Source: Motiliproteus sp965230735 (lineage in GTDB: Bacteria > Pseudomonadota > Gammaproteobacteria > Pseudomonadales > Balneatricaceae). Taken from it: DNA of 64,000 bases. The stretch lies in NCBI RefSeq assembly GCF_965230735.1, contig NZ_OZ246016.1:2604001-2668000 (forward strand). The letters are read 5' to 3'. This document shows, piece after piece, positions 10,701 to 18,543 of this stretch (positions are counted from its first letter, which is position 1; each line of letters begins with the position of its first letter). Under the pieces are notes generated by a model. That model made no database searches. It saw nothing but the letters and a program-made list of their open reading frames with translations, and had not been told where the DNA came from. Both the position numbers and the translations under genes were made by a program.

Positions 10701-10896
10701 CATGCTGATCGTCACGGGTGTAGAACCGTAGCCGCGCCGACAGGGCCTTTAAGTACGCGAAGTGATCTTCTAAGCCCCGTTCATCCAGTGCGACATAGTC
10801 ACTGGTTAGACCCGGCAGCAGGCGCTGCTCCTGGCTCAGCCCTTGGTCGGGCAGGGTTAGTTGAGCGATGGGGTGGATCGGGTTCGGCTCGGCCAT
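7756..10896 (-). CDS. eCIS baseplate J-like protein (Afp11-like)
   Basis: Large baseplate protein, 1046 aa. The C-terminal third has the baseplate J signature: a GFGGRPRETDERFAARVSE segment followed by RHKDRALSLRDYETLVLE and an RVKAIPHT segment (residues about 815-870). These are the usual landmarks of Afp11/PVC11 and gp47/J-family proteins. The upstream two thirds are poorly conserved beta-rich sequence, as in Afp11. The ATG at 10896 follows the gp25-like gene by 27 bp and the end overlaps the Afp12-like gene. Function as baseplate wedge is well established for the family. Confidence 0.88.
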   Translation of the reverse strand: MAEPNPIHPIAQLTLPDQGLSQEQRLLPGLTSDYVALDERGLEDHFAYLKALSARLRFYTRDDQHADADWSAFFPFEAGQALPWLEERAGQVEPHLALLKVFLDGYQQGPQHKLNLLKQRYLEHYYRNVLKFTKTDAVTERAHLVLTLKKQVPKLLLGPSDRLTAGKRQDNSEILVEPVEQSLINQSRVVEKRAIFRSIRNPGQFKVALVADSADGLGESFDEQQPKWSGFGHEALPKTAVGFALSSPLLQLSEAERRIELQLTLTTKLTDHRVVLAELFRVHLSTLDGWSDEYLADAEIDGSTLNLSVTIPAEEAAIVGYQAQLQGFQLDTPDPVMQLLLNSEVADPLVQRLFAAKIHSVELAVKVNGARNLIIKSDVGRVSPDNDFLPFGPTPQVGSTLSISGDEIFSKRLRQVAIKLDWKSPPMRFSSLYSGYASYVGMPAGVDNTYFTVDAGYRDGDGRGFNVTGLSLFHGTNAGVSHRLSISETATAAPRRPDTKGYARALGQHRSRWAQKQFGAFQRLNPVYQRLGRPIQKDLSQLRVPGSSLRKEPGLQLILQQDFFHQHYRNAYVKNVLALNTDPSLPMISEPYTPQISDLSLDYEAYSQPVSLADSSPQAFANTEIRFFHLDCFGQRREHAYQRQQLDFVNDKAVSLLPQHPEQGALLLGIEQLQPGDSVQLLFQVVDGSADPQIKPSPVRWSVLCDNYWKPLSRQELIFDRSNGLLRSGIVRLLIPPQATTDNSLMPSGLLWLKLAVDEHPQSLCLLRDIRSNAIEVVVLPRTPSNQASSFDPLPAGAITKFNTARTEIKSVEQPYEGFGGRPRETDERFAARVSERLRHKDRALSLRDYETLVLERFDRLYRVKAIPHTRPTADSANWQAPGHTCVLLLPYVQSENAVDPLRPLVDSQTLDEVQSFLDTRKPMQVQVHVRNPSYLQVRMSLAVRFRQGYEFNHYQQQLQRAIRNRLSPWLDEQQRGPLFGGQIYKSVLTDFIEGLPYVEFITEVQLQSSSDGELYSDDSHRIEPKNALQILTSAPSHRIEEAADD

Positions 10897-10923
10897 ACAC
10901 TGTTTGTCCTTAGCTGTGGATCC

Positions 10924-11373
10924 TTAACGGACGTCCCCGTTAAACGTCTCGCCCGTGACATAAGGGCTGACCTCAGTACCGTCATGCAGGTAGTAGGGGT
11001 AAACCAGATTAAAGCGCGAGTTGCTGGCCCTGATTTCATAATCCAGCATAATCAGCAGCTTACCTTCATACAGCGCTGACTCTTCGAGGGTTATCTTGAG
11101 CACATTGATACGCGGCTCGTAGACCAGCAGGGTGCGTTTGATGCGGTCGATCAACAGGTTTTTGGCGGTGGTGTTGAGGGAGTCAAACAGCAGTTCCTGC
11201 AGATTGAGACCATAGCCGGGGGCCATGAAGCGCTCACCCTGAGAGGTGCCCAGTAACACCTTGAGACTGTCTTCGATGTCGCGTTCGCCCTCGGACAGCA
11301 CTACCTGACCACTATCGGCCGCGAAGGTGGGCGGGAAGCTCCATCCGCGCCCCCAGAACGTCTGCTCGCTCAT
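10924..11373 (-). CDS. eCIS gp25-like baseplate protein (Afp9-like)
   Basis: 149-aa protein of the T4 gp25/phage W (GPW_gp25) lysozyme-like baseplate family. It nucleates sheath assembly at the baseplate. Visible family features are an N-terminal WGRGWSFPPTF, a central IEDSLKVLLGTSQGERFM and the RINVLKI strand. The start is placed at the ATG at 11373 because an AGGAGG ribosome-binding site lies just upstream; a longer frame back to 11457 would overlap the PAAR gene and lacks such a site. It lies between the PAAR tip gene and the Afp11-like gene. Confidence 0.88.
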   Translation of the reverse strand: MSEQTFWGRGWSFPPTFAADSGQVVLSEGERDIEDSLKVLLGTSQGERFMAPGYGLNLQELLFDSLNTTAKNLLIDRIKRTLLVYEPRINVLKITLEESALYEGKLLIMLDYEIRASNSRFNLVYPYYLHDGTEVSPYVTGETFNGDVR

Positions 11374-11408
11374 GCTGTTTCCTCCTGTTTCTGCGGGTTG
11401 CTGTCGAG

Positions 11409-11687
11409 TTAACCGATAATGACCGTCGGATCGCCGACGATCACCGAGGCGCCACACAGACAGCTGTCACCGGCCCGGATGGCGGGAACATTACCGATCA
11501 GCACCGTGCTGCTGCCGACGAGAAAGGGGCTGACCGTGGGTTGGTGCCCGTTGGGCGGCAGGCTGCAGATATGGGTATCGCCGAGCACTGCCGCCGGCAT
11601 GCCGCCGATCAGCACTGTGGCGTTGCCCGGACCGATCAGGGTGCCGCCGTGATTGGTGGTGTCGCCGAGTCGTGCTGCGCCTGCCAT
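11409..11687 (-). CDS. eCIS PAAR spike-tip protein (Afp10-like)
   Basis: 92-aa PAAR-repeat protein that caps the spike and sharpens the tip for membrane puncture. It has the PAAR core arrangement: MAGAARLGDTTNHGG at the N-terminus, a MPAAVLGDTHIC repeat and a VPAIRAGDSCLCG repeat, each with the small-residue/Asp pattern and the His/Cys residues that bind the zinc ion. There is no C-terminal toxin extension, so it is a structural tip, not a cargo fusion. It sits directly after the VgrG-like spike gene, as expected for a physical partner. Confidence 0.9.
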   Translation of the reverse strand: MAGAARLGDTTNHGGTLIGPGNATVLIGGMPAAVLGDTHICSLPPNGHQPTVSPFLVGSSTVLIGNVPAIRAGDSCLCGASVIVGDPTVIIG

Positions 11688-11717
11688 GGGCTGTTTCCTC
11701 CGGTTATGGGTGTCTCG

Positions 11718-13445
11718 TCAGTTGATCTTCACCAGCGATCCCTTGACCGTGGTGACCGCCGAACTGTTGATATCGATCCCCGCCGCACCGGCTGCTTTGA
11801 GGTTGGTGGCGGCGGACAACTCCAGATTGCCGGAGGCATCGAGCTTGATAGCGCCGCCGGCGCTGAGGGCGATATCACCGCGGCTCTGCAGCGCAATACC
11901 GTCGCCGTCGAGCACCAGCTTGTTACTGTTCTCATCTTCTAGCACCAGACCGTTATCGGTATCGCTCAGCAGCAGTCGATTGCCGTTGGGGGTCTCCAGC
12001 GTCAGTTCACTGCGGTCGTCGTCGAGCCGGATCTGAAGACCGCTGCGGCTCTTGAGCAACTTGATGTGGTTGTTGTCGTCGGGCTGCGCCGGGGCCGGGT
12101 GCGCACTGCTGTGAAGCATCCCCAGTACCACCGCCTTTCGCGGGTCATCCTGAACAAAGCCGACGATCACCTCGTCGTCCAGCTCCGGCCGGATCATCAA
12201 ACCGCGATCATCACCGGCATCGACACTGGCGATGCGGGCCCAGATGCCGTCGGATTCGTTGTCCAGCAGCGGCAGGCGGACTTTGACCCGAAACTCCCCC
12301 TCGGGGTCCTCGTTACTGACCACCACGCCGAGCTGAAGCCCGCAGACCTGGGGCAGCGGTGCAGTCGGTGTTGTGGTCAACCTGTGCTCTTCAGCCAGTC
12401 CGCCGAGTTGGATGTAGCTGCGCCAGCCGGTGGTCAAATCCAGCTCGTGGCGGACCCCGGTGACCAGCGCATTGCCGTTGAAGGCCTCACCCAGACCAGA
12501 GAGCGTCACCAAGTCGCCCGGATAGACCGTAACCCCCTGGGTTTTGAGGGTGCCCTGGACGCGACTTTGCTCGGCCAGTTGACGCCGGGCATCGGCCCAT
12601 TGTTGTGACTCTTCGGCCAGCTCGGCCGGCTGTCGCAATACCTGTGTCGCGCCGCCCAGGCTGTCGGCCAATGCTTGCGGTGTCGTATTGCCGGGGCTGT
12701 GCTGCAGCGGGCTTTGACCCTGATGCCGGTCCAGGCTCTGTTCGGCACTGTTCCAAAACCGGGCGCTATAGTCGCTATGTTGCAATCGGGCGTCGGTTTC
12801 CAGATCCGCCGACAACAGTGTGGCACCGAATTCCAGATTGCAGACCGCCTCGCCGGACTGCTCGGGGGCACGGATCGCCAGCTGCTCGCCGCGGGTCAAC
12901 AGCAACCGACCGTTGGCCCGGGCGCGCTGCAGGCAGAAATCCCAGTCGCTGCAGTCGTACTGCACCAGCTGTGGGTGGATCACCGACGTGGCTTGGATAT
13001 CGAGTTCGATACCGTACTCGCTCAGCAGGGCATGGAGAATGTCGCTGTCACGCTGTTCTTCAAAATAGCGACCGTTGTGGGTCCGGGTGCTCTTGATGGC
13101 GGCATGCTTACAGCTGACCATCAACTGAGGGGAGGCGTTTTCGCGCAGTCGGATCTTTTGGGCGACCACCAGACCGCTGAACAACAAGGCTTGATTCCCG
13201 GCGGCCCCGGCCAGAATCTCGACCCGATTGCCGGTTTCGAACATGTTGCTATCGAGCAGTGGGAAATCGCCGGTAGCGGCGGCGCCGTCCTGGTAAACCA
13301 GTTGCGCCGAAGCGATCTTGTTGGCCGGCGACGCGACTGACGCGCTGAGCAGATGGTGGCTGCGCGGCACCAGTTCGCCGTTCACCTTGATGGCGAACTC
13401 CCGATGTAACAGGCTGACGGGCAGGGTGCGGCGCTGATTTCTCAC
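11718..13445 (-). CDS. eCIS spike protein, VgrG-like (Afp8-like)
   Basis: 575-aa central spike resembling the gp27-gp5 fusion (VgrG). Residues 1-350 form the gp27-like hub. Around residues 375-450 is the OB-fold region with the segment FRVKVRLPLLD and GIWARIASVDAGDDRG. The C-terminus (from about residue 465) is a repetitive, Asp/Asn/Gly-rich beta-helix ending in short repeats such as LELSAATNL. The start is a GTG at 13445 preceded by AAGGAG. The PAAR gene follows 30 bp later. It would trimerise under the tube and carry the tip. Confidence 0.88.
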   Translation of the reverse strand: MRNQRRTLPVSLLHREFAIKVNGELVPRSHHLLSASVASPANKIASAQLVYQDGAAATGDFPLLDSNMFETGNRVEILAGAAGNQALLFSGLVVAQKIRLRENASPQLMVSCKHAAIKSTRTHNGRYFEEQRDSDILHALLSEYGIELDIQATSVIHPQLVQYDCSDWDFCLQRARANGRLLLTRGEQLAIRAPEQSGEAVCNLEFGATLLSADLETDARLQHSDYSARFWNSAEQSLDRHQGQSPLQHSPGNTTPQALADSLGGATQVLRQPAELAEESQQWADARRQLAEQSRVQGTLKTQGVTVYPGDLVTLSGLGEAFNGNALVTGVRHELDLTTGWRSYIQLGGLAEEHRLTTTPTAPLPQVCGLQLGVVVSNEDPEGEFRVKVRLPLLDNESDGIWARIASVDAGDDRGLMIRPELDDEVIVGFVQDDPRKAVVLGMLHSSAHPAPAQPDDNNHIKLLKSRSGLQIRLDDDRSELTLETPNGNRLLLSDTDNGLVLEDENSNKLVLDGDGIALQSRGDIALSAGGAIKLDASGNLELSAATNLKAAGAAGIDINSSAVTTVKGSLVKIN

Positions 13446-13518
13446 GATTGCTCCTTCGGTTGTTCATCCACTGCTGTCATCGGCCTGAGCGGTGCGGATA
13501 GGGCGCGAATACTCAGGG

Positions 13519-14181
13519 TCAGGTTTTCACCGGCGGGAATACCAACCGGGTGCCGGGCTTGATGTCACGAAAGCTGTTCAACTGATTGATGCGGGCCACC
13601 TGGGGGTAGTAACCGGCCTGGCCGTAAATCTGTTGGCACAGCCCGGGCAGGCTGTCACCCGCGCGAAAAATACGGCTATGGGTCAGATCCGGGGACTGAT
13701 CCTGGGCGATCGCCACCCGGGTTTCGTCATCGGAGTTGTCGGTGAAGGTGGCGCTGATTACCGCGCGTAACGGCTCGCCGCTGGGTTTGAACAGCTTGTA
13801 GGCGATCGACACGGATTTCAGGATGCAGCGCCGGACCTGCAGGCTGCCCCAGGCGACGATCAGGTAGTTGGGTCGATGGATATCGCCGTTATAGCCGGTC
13901 GTTTTCTGGAAGGCTTCCACCTGTTGCTGCACATCGACCCGACGACCGTTGGCACCGGTGCCGTCGATAAAGAAGCTCAGGCTCAGGTCACCGGGCTTGA
14001 TCTGCTTGAACTCCATCCGGCTGCCGGTGGTGCCGCTGCCTTGGGCGCTGTCATACGCCATCTCGTAGGCAAGGGTGATTTCACTGGGATTGACGTAAGC
14101 CTGAAATTCGGACAGCACGGCGCCGGAGTAATCCGGTTCGGTGTAAGCCTGAATCTTGAGTCGTTCCAGCTCGCCGGCCAT
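13519..14181 (-). CDS. eCIS LysM-domain hub protein (Afp7-like)
   Basis: 220-aa protein connecting the inner tube to the spike hub (Afp7/PVC7; gp53-like role). The C-terminal part from about residue 170 is a LysM motif: IFRAGDSLPGLCQQIYG, then ARINQLNSFRDIKPGTRLVFP. The N-terminal part has the beta-strand pattern of the family, including VNPSEITLAY and MEFKQIKPGDLSLSFFIDGTG. The ATG at 14181 overlaps nothing but follows the Afp6-like stop by only 3 bp. No signal peptide, consistent with cytoplasmic assembly. Confidence 0.87.
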   Translation of the reverse strand: MAGELERLKIQAYTEPDYSGAVLSEFQAYVNPSEITLAYEMAYDSAQGSGTTGSRMEFKQIKPGDLSLSFFIDGTGANGRRVDVQQQVEAFQKTTGYNGDIHRPNYLIVAWGSLQVRRCILKSVSIAYKLFKPSGEPLRAVISATFTDNSDDETRVAIAQDQSPDLTHSRIFRAGDSLPGLCQQIYGQAGYYPQVARINQLNSFRDIKPGTRLVFPPVKT

Positions 14182-14184
14182 GGC

Positions 14185-14346
14185 TCAGGGCTCCCGCTGT
14201 TGCTTGAGGATTTCCAGCACCTGCTCGACGCAGGCTTCGATAATCTGCTTTTGCGCTTCGCTGTCGCTGGGCTGGCTGGTGGAACCACCGCTGGTACGGT
14301 TATCGACCTGTACCGAGATCACCACTTCATCGATCAGAATCGGCAT
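14185..14346 (-). CDS. eCIS small protein (Afp6-like, DUF5908 type)
   Basis: 53-aa protein read directly from the sequence between the second tube gene and the Afp7-like gene. The N-terminus is MPILIDEVVISVQV, the usual start of the small Afp6/PVC6 (DUF5908-type) proteins. The remainder is a helix, AQKQIIEACVEQVLEILKQ. The ATG at 14346 has AGGAG 6 bp upstream. It is one base away from the stop of the tube gene and 3 bp from the next start. The family is of unknown mechanism but is conserved at exactly this spot in eCIS clusters. Confidence 0.8.
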   Translation of the reverse strand: MPILIDEVVISVQVDNRTSGGSTSQPSDSEAQKQIIEACVEQVLEILKQQREP

Positions 14347-14347
14347 A

Positions 14348-14794
14348 TCAACTCCTGCTTACACTGAAGTACTGGTAGTAAAACTGGATCGACTCCACCA
14401 CCAGACTATTGCTGCTGGCGGAAAAGTCGGACACCGACCAACGAATCGGATAGGCGTTGACCAGATGCCAGGTCAGCAAGGGCTCGTGCTCGTCGTTGAG
14501 CAGTTTGATATCCATGTCCCTTGGGGTGATGTCGAACTCCTCGATGCAGGCCTTGATCCACTTAAACAGCTCGGAACGGGGCAGCAGGCCTCGTTTCAGG
14601 GTCAGCTCGCTGTGCTTGGCCCGTACCGGGTATTTCTGGATAAACCGGTTCTGGCCACCCTCGGCGATCTCTTCAGTGGAGAGTTCTTCGCTCAACCCGG
14701 ACACATCGGAAAAACGCGAGTCGAGGCTGTCGCCGCCGAAACCGGCCACTTCGACCTTGAAATGAAAGCCTACCGGCGGGTAATAAACCGTCAT
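14348..14794 (-). CDS. eCIS inner tube protein 2 (Afp5-like)
   Basis: 148-aa tail-tube protein of the T4 gp19 family. The core pattern is FHFKVEV, the FSDVSGLSEELSTEEIAEGG segment and the LTLKRGLLP motif, followed by DIKLLNDEHEPLLTWHLVNAYP. It parallels the first tube protein but is divergent, as Afp5 is relative to Afp1. In Afp/PVC the Afp5-type protein forms the first ring(s) joining tube to hub, which fits its place next to the Afp6/Afp7 genes. Confidence 0.88.
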   Translation of the reverse strand: MTVYYPPVGFHFKVEVAGFGGDSLDSRFSDVSGLSEELSTEEIAEGGQNRFIQKYPVRAKHSELTLKRGLLPRSELFKWIKACIEEFDITPRDMDIKLLNDEHEPLLTWHLVNAYPIRWSVSDFSASSNSLVVESIQFYYQYFSVSRS

Positions 14795-14811
14795 GCTGAT
14801 TCCAGCCCCGC

Positions 14812-15246
14812 TTAGTCGTTTTGTAGTTCCAGCCCCTCGTGGGCCAGCTCGACCGACTCGATCGCCACCTCGTTACCGGAGGCTTTCAGTCCGGGGCCCT
14901 CGACCTTGATCGGGAAGGCATTGTGGATTTTCCAATTCATTACCGGTTCGTGCTCCTCGTTGAGCAGCGAGATCACCAGGTCTCGGCGTTCCACGGTGTT
15001 GAGCTTGACGGTGTTGAGCCAATTGAAGAACTCGTTGTCGCCGGCGATGATGCCGCGCTTGAGGGTGACGTTGCTGTACTTTTTCAGCCCCGGCATCTTG
15101 ATGGTGGAGTACTCCGGCAGGGCACCGTCGCGGTATTCGATCGGCTGCACTTCCTGGGTCAGCCCCGATACTTCCGAAAATCCGACACGGGTGCCGCCCC
15201 ACTGAACCACAAAATGAAATACGGGCAAGGGATATAGTTCGGCCAT
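14812..15246 (-). CDS. eCIS main inner tube protein (Afp1-like)
   Basis: 144-aa gp19-family tail tube subunit that polymerises into the hollow tube carrying cargo. Landmarks are FHFVVQWGG at the N-terminus, GFSEVSGLTQEVQPIEYRDG, the KRGI loop and ISLLNEEHEPVMNWKIHNAFP. It shares the EHEP..(T/N)W pattern with the second tube protein, showing a common origin. An AGGAG site precedes the ATG. Located right after the sheath gene, as in most contractile systems. Confidence 0.92.
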   Translation of the reverse strand: MAELYPLPVFHFVVQWGGTRVGFSEVSGLTQEVQPIEYRDGALPEYSTIKMPGLKKYSNVTLKRGIIAGDNEFFNWLNTVKLNTVERRDLVISLLNEEHEPVMNWKIHNAFPIKVEGPGLKASGNEVAIESVELAHEGLELQND

Positions 15247-15275
15247 CTGTTTGGCTCCTCGTCAGGGGTTATGGA

Positions 15276-16685
15276 TCAGGAGTTCTGCAACTTGTGGGAG
15301 AACTTCAGCACGATAAATTCGGCCGGCCTGACCACCGCCATGCCGATCTCAACGTTCATCCGCCCCTCAAGAATGTCCTGAGCGTTCATGGTCACGCCCA
15401 GACCGCAGCGAACGAAGTAGGCATCCTCCGGTTTGGCACCGGCCAGGGCGCCTTCACGCCACTTCTGGTTCAGGTAGGACTCGATCATGCCGCGAACCTT
15501 GACCCAGGTATTGGCGTCGTTGGGTTCGAACACCGCCCAGTCGGTGGATTTTTTCACCGATTCCTCGACCGTATTGAAGAACCGGCGCACCGCGATATAG
15601 CGCCACTCGTTATCGTTACCGGCCAGGGTGCGGGCGCCCCACACCAGGGTGCCTTTACCCATAAACGCACGGATGGCGTTGATCGATTTGCCGCTATTGG
15701 CGTCGACGTTCAGGTCATCCTGGTAGGGGTTGTCGATCTTCACGACCGGTTCGATCACGTTGGCCAGACTGAGATTGGCCGGAGACTTCCAGACCCCGCG
15801 ATTGCGGTCGGTGGTGGCGTAAACGCCAGCAACCGCGGAGGATGGAGGCAGGGTCACGTAGGCTTCCTTGATCTTGTTCTTGGCAAAGTTGAACGCCGCA
15901 GTCTGACTGGTCTCCAGGGTGTTGAGGCTGGTCTCCGGATCGGCGCCGATGGTGACCTTAACGTTGCTCAGATCGGCTTTGATCTTGTGCGCCATGCTGG
16001 TCTTGATAAAGGGGTAGTAGCTGGCGCCGTACTTGAGGTGGTTGCTGCCGAAATAGCCGCGATTGGTGGTCAGGCCAGCCGGATCCAGCTTGGTGTCGCC
16101 CTGATGGATATCGAAGATGGCGAAACGATCCTGCAGCGTTTTGCACTGGGCCAGCATCGCCTGCACCAGCGCCTGATATTCGGCAGCACCAAGTTTGACG
16201 GCCTCGGGTACCACCAGCAGTGTCGGCTCGTCCTCGTTCTGCACCGCGTTGATTCCATCGAGCAAACCGGCGTTTACAGTGACATCGTCGCTGTCATCGC
16301 CACTGTTGTCGATTACTGCCGGGGATTGGTACAGGCCCACCGAGACCACATAGCATTTACCGCCGCCGTTATCGAAAAACATCTTCATTGCATACCACAG
16401 CAGGTAGCTGGGGTTGGGCGGGGTGAAACTGCTGGTGACGAAGCCGGTATCGCCGGCTGTGATGCTGAGGCTGATGTCGTCAAAGGCGCAGTCACCGAAG
16501 TACTGCTCAAACTCCGTCATTGAAGAGATCCGGGTCGGTTTCAGGATCAGATCGTTGGCCGTGCTTCTGGTGGCTTTTTCGGTATAGCCGACAAAGGCGG
16601 GAATCGCGGTTTCCACCTCCGCCACCGACGGGGGGAAGACCGATATTTCCTCTACATAGACGCCTGGGGTTTTATAGGCTGGCAT
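15276..16685 (-). CDS. eCIS tail sheath protein
   Basis: 469-aa sheath subunit whose contraction drives the tube. The N-terminus MPAYKTPGVYVEEI and PAFVGYTEKA are sheath hallmarks. The C-terminal gp18-like domain includes GTLVWGARTLAGND, RYIAVRRFFNTVEES and a final GMAVVRPAEFIVLKFSH. Afp and PVC carry three sheath paralogues (Afp2-4). Only one is present here, so this system has a simpler sheath. Preceded by an AGGAGAG site; 12 bp downstream of the 333-aa gene. Confidence 0.93.
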   Translation of the reverse strand: MPAYKTPGVYVEEISVFPPSVAEVETAIPAFVGYTEKATRSTANDLILKPTRISSMTEFEQYFGDCAFDDISLSITAGDTGFVTSSFTPPNPSYLLWYAMKMFFDNGGGKCYVVSVGLYQSPAVIDNSGDDSDDVTVNAGLLDGINAVQNEDEPTLLVVPEAVKLGAAEYQALVQAMLAQCKTLQDRFAIFDIHQGDTKLDPAGLTTNRGYFGSNHLKYGASYYPFIKTSMAHKIKADLSNVKVTIGADPETSLNTLETSQTAAFNFAKNKIKEAYVTLPPSSAVAGVYATTDRNRGVWKSPANLSLANVIEPVVKIDNPYQDDLNVDANSGKSINAIRAFMGKGTLVWGARTLAGNDNEWRYIAVRRFFNTVEESVKKSTDWAVFEPNDANTWVKVRGMIESYLNQKWREGALAGAKPEDAYFVRCGLGVTMNAQDILEGRMNVEIGMAVVRPAEFIVLKFSHKLQNS

Positions 16686-16697
16686 GGATTGACTCTC

Positions 16698-17699
16698 CTA
16701 CGCTTTGGCAACGTTGATGAAAAAGTCCGCCGTAACGCTGTTACGGCCGGGGGTCGGCAAACTGGCAATCAAAACCTCGCCACCCAAGCGCAGCTGTAAC
16801 TTCTTAGGGCCATGCTGGCGTCGGCTGACGTCGGTTTGAGAGTGAAATAACACCACCTTGGAACCACCACCGTGCAGCAGTGCTGCATCGGTATGAGCCT
16901 CGGTGAAATTGTTCGATTCGACTCGGGTGAAACTGATCTCAGCTCGGGACTGCTCGGCAAACCCGGCATCGGCCAGTTGCAGGTGGTCGAACTCGGTATC
17001 GGAATAGTTTTGCGCGACGACGTAATAGTTGAGGGTGTCGTTTCTGGCGCCGTAGTGGATATTGAAGCTCGGCGCCTGGGTATAAAAAATCGGGGTGATC
17101 GTCAGCTCAACCAGCGCGATGGTATACGGCGGCAGCCAGGGCAGATTGGCGATATCGGTTTCGGTACTGTCGGACGCGATACTCTCCTTGATCCGATAGA
17201 ATCCGGGTCCGTACTTGTCCAGCAACAAACTCAGTTCGGTCGACGGGTTTTCCGCACCGAGGCTGTGCTGTTCGATCGGTCGGTTGCGGTGATCGGTCAA
17301 CCTGATCGTGGTTGGGCGGTCGTCGAGTTGCACCGGATAGGTGAAGCGCCCCGGAACCTGCTGATAGGCGCGAGGCGGTGCCAGGCTCAACGGATCGGGG
17401 CTGTTGCGGTAAAGCGGCTGACTGTTGTCGGCGCCGGCCAGATTGGTAAATACCGAAAACACCGGGTTCACCACGACAATGGCCAGCAGCAATCGTTGCC
17501 CGTCCAGCGACCGCAGCGGGTTGCCCTGGTCGTCTTTTTGGAAGTGCAGCGTCAGGCTTCCCGGGCTGGATTGAACTTTGATAGCCGCAGCACTTAACCA
17601 CCTGGAGGTTTCCGGGCTGGGCTCGATGCGCAGATCCGGACAGGTACCCTGGTAGTAATCGTGGGTCAGGTTGAGGTCTAACAGTCTGTCAAAACTCAT
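16698..17699 (-). CDS. eCIS-associated protein of unknown function (333 aa)
   Basis: Protein without an assigned function between the cap gene (15-bp gap) and the sheath gene (12-bp gap), clearly in the operon. It is predicted mostly beta-strand. The N-terminus MSFDRLLDLNLTHDYY and a central SLLLDKYGPGFYRI are the most distinctive segments. No signal peptide, membrane segment or catalytic motif is seen. Start chosen for the AGGGGGA site just upstream. A structural or assembly role is the natural guess from position; it has no counterpart in the classical 16-gene Afp set. Confidence 0.7.
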   Translation of the reverse strand: MSFDRLLDLNLTHDYYQGTCPDLRIEPSPETSRWLSAAAIKVQSSPGSLTLHFQKDDQGNPLRSLDGQRLLLAIVVVNPVFSVFTNLAGADNSQPLYRNSPDPLSLAPPRAYQQVPGRFTYPVQLDDRPTTIRLTDHRNRPIEQHSLGAENPSTELSLLLDKYGPGFYRIKESIASDSTETDIANLPWLPPYTIALVELTITPIFYTQAPSFNIHYGARNDTLNYYVVAQNYSDTEFDHLQLADAGFAEQSRAEISFTRVESNNFTEAHTDAALLHGGGSKVVLFHSQTDVSRRQHGPKKLQLRLGGEVLIASLPTPGRNSVTADFFINVAKA

Positions 17700-17714
17700 C
17701 TGATCCCCCTGAGC

Positions 17715-18281
17715 CTAGCGCGAATGAAGATCGCTATTAACGGTGAGGATAGGCGGGCCGATCTCGCTGCTCATGTCCTGCAAGCTGATCACCCGCATCT
17801 TGTAGAGAACCGAGGGCAGGTGTTTGCCGCCCAGATAAGCCCAGATCTGGTTGAGTTGATCGTAGCTTGGTGATTGGAGATCCAGGCTGAGGCGTTCGAC
17901 CGCTGGGTCGAGGGCGGGGTGCCGATCGGCACTGAAGGCGGCGTTGGCCTGAAAGAAGTTCAGAGTGTGGGACAGGTATTTCAGCGCCTGGTCATAAACC
18001 GAAAAGCGGGCCACAAACATCAGATAGAGATTGAGGTGTAGCTGGGGAGGAAGCTTGATCGTTTTGCCGTCACGATACTGGCTGTCCGGCAACTGCTGCC
18101 GGGAAGCCGTTTCCTGCTGCAGATTAACCAGCGTCAGAACCAGGCTTTCTTTGGCGAAGGCATACTTGCCGTTATCGTCGATAACCTGTCCCAATGTCAC
18201 CACATCGTCGGTCACCCCGGTGCGGGCCTTGAGGTAGGCGTTGAGCTCGTCGACGACAAACTTCAGAGCGATATCCAGCAT
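17715..18281 (-). CDS. eCIS tail terminator/cap (DUF4255, Afp16-like)
   Basis: 188-aa protein of the DUF4255/Pvc16 N-terminal family, which caps the distal end of tube and sheath and controls length with the tape measure. The start MLDIALKFVVDELNAYLK and the middle LHLNLYLMFVARFSVYDQALKYL are characteristic. It is the first gene of the minus-strand eCIS operon; no gene lies upstream on that strand for 260 bp, so the promoter should be in 18282-18543. Confidence 0.9.
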   Translation of the reverse strand: MLDIALKFVVDELNAYLKARTGVTDDVVTLGQVIDDNGKYAFAKESLVLTLVNLQQETASRQQLPDSQYRDGKTIKLPPQLHLNLYLMFVARFSVYDQALKYLSHTLNFFQANAAFSADRHPALDPAVERLSLDLQSPSYDQLNQIWAYLGGKHLPSVLYKMRVISLQDMSSEIGPPILTVNSDLHSR

Positions 18282-18404
18282 ATCCCTTCACTTTTTATTG
18301 TTCTTGGTCTGACCAATCCGCTTTACAGCTTTAACAACAAAAAAGAGCAGGAACTGCTGATCGACTTCAAAATGAGAATAGTGGAGGTATTTAGGGCCTG
18401 CAAC

Positions 18405-18441
18405 TTCAGCCCGAGATATTGTTGATCAGATTCGGGCTGAA
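18405..18441. repeat. Inverted repeat upstream of eCIS operon
   Basis: Perfect 10-bp arms TTCAGCCCGA and TCGGGCTGAA separated by 17 bp, 124-160 bp upstream of the first eCIS start codon. No U-tract follows on either strand, so it is a better candidate for a regulator-binding dyad than for a terminator. This is inference. Confidence 0.4.
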
Positions 18442-18543
18442 AATTCTGTGAGTTACGTGAAGATTAAAACGCACGTTTGCAGTGCACTCCTAAGGCAACC
18501 CGCTTTGGCGCGCAGCTCCGCCGGTTGCGATGATGAAGTCGGC

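Noticed and set aside
15294..16523. 409-codon open frame antisense to the sheath gene
   Set aside because: Mirror frame of a clear sheath gene; no start context or known domain.
1..18281. Type VI secretion system or an R-type phage tail
   Set aside because: No TssJLM membrane complex, no ClpV, no phage lysis or capsid genes; DUF4255 cap, CIS-type tape measure and Afp15-type ATPase indicate eCIS.
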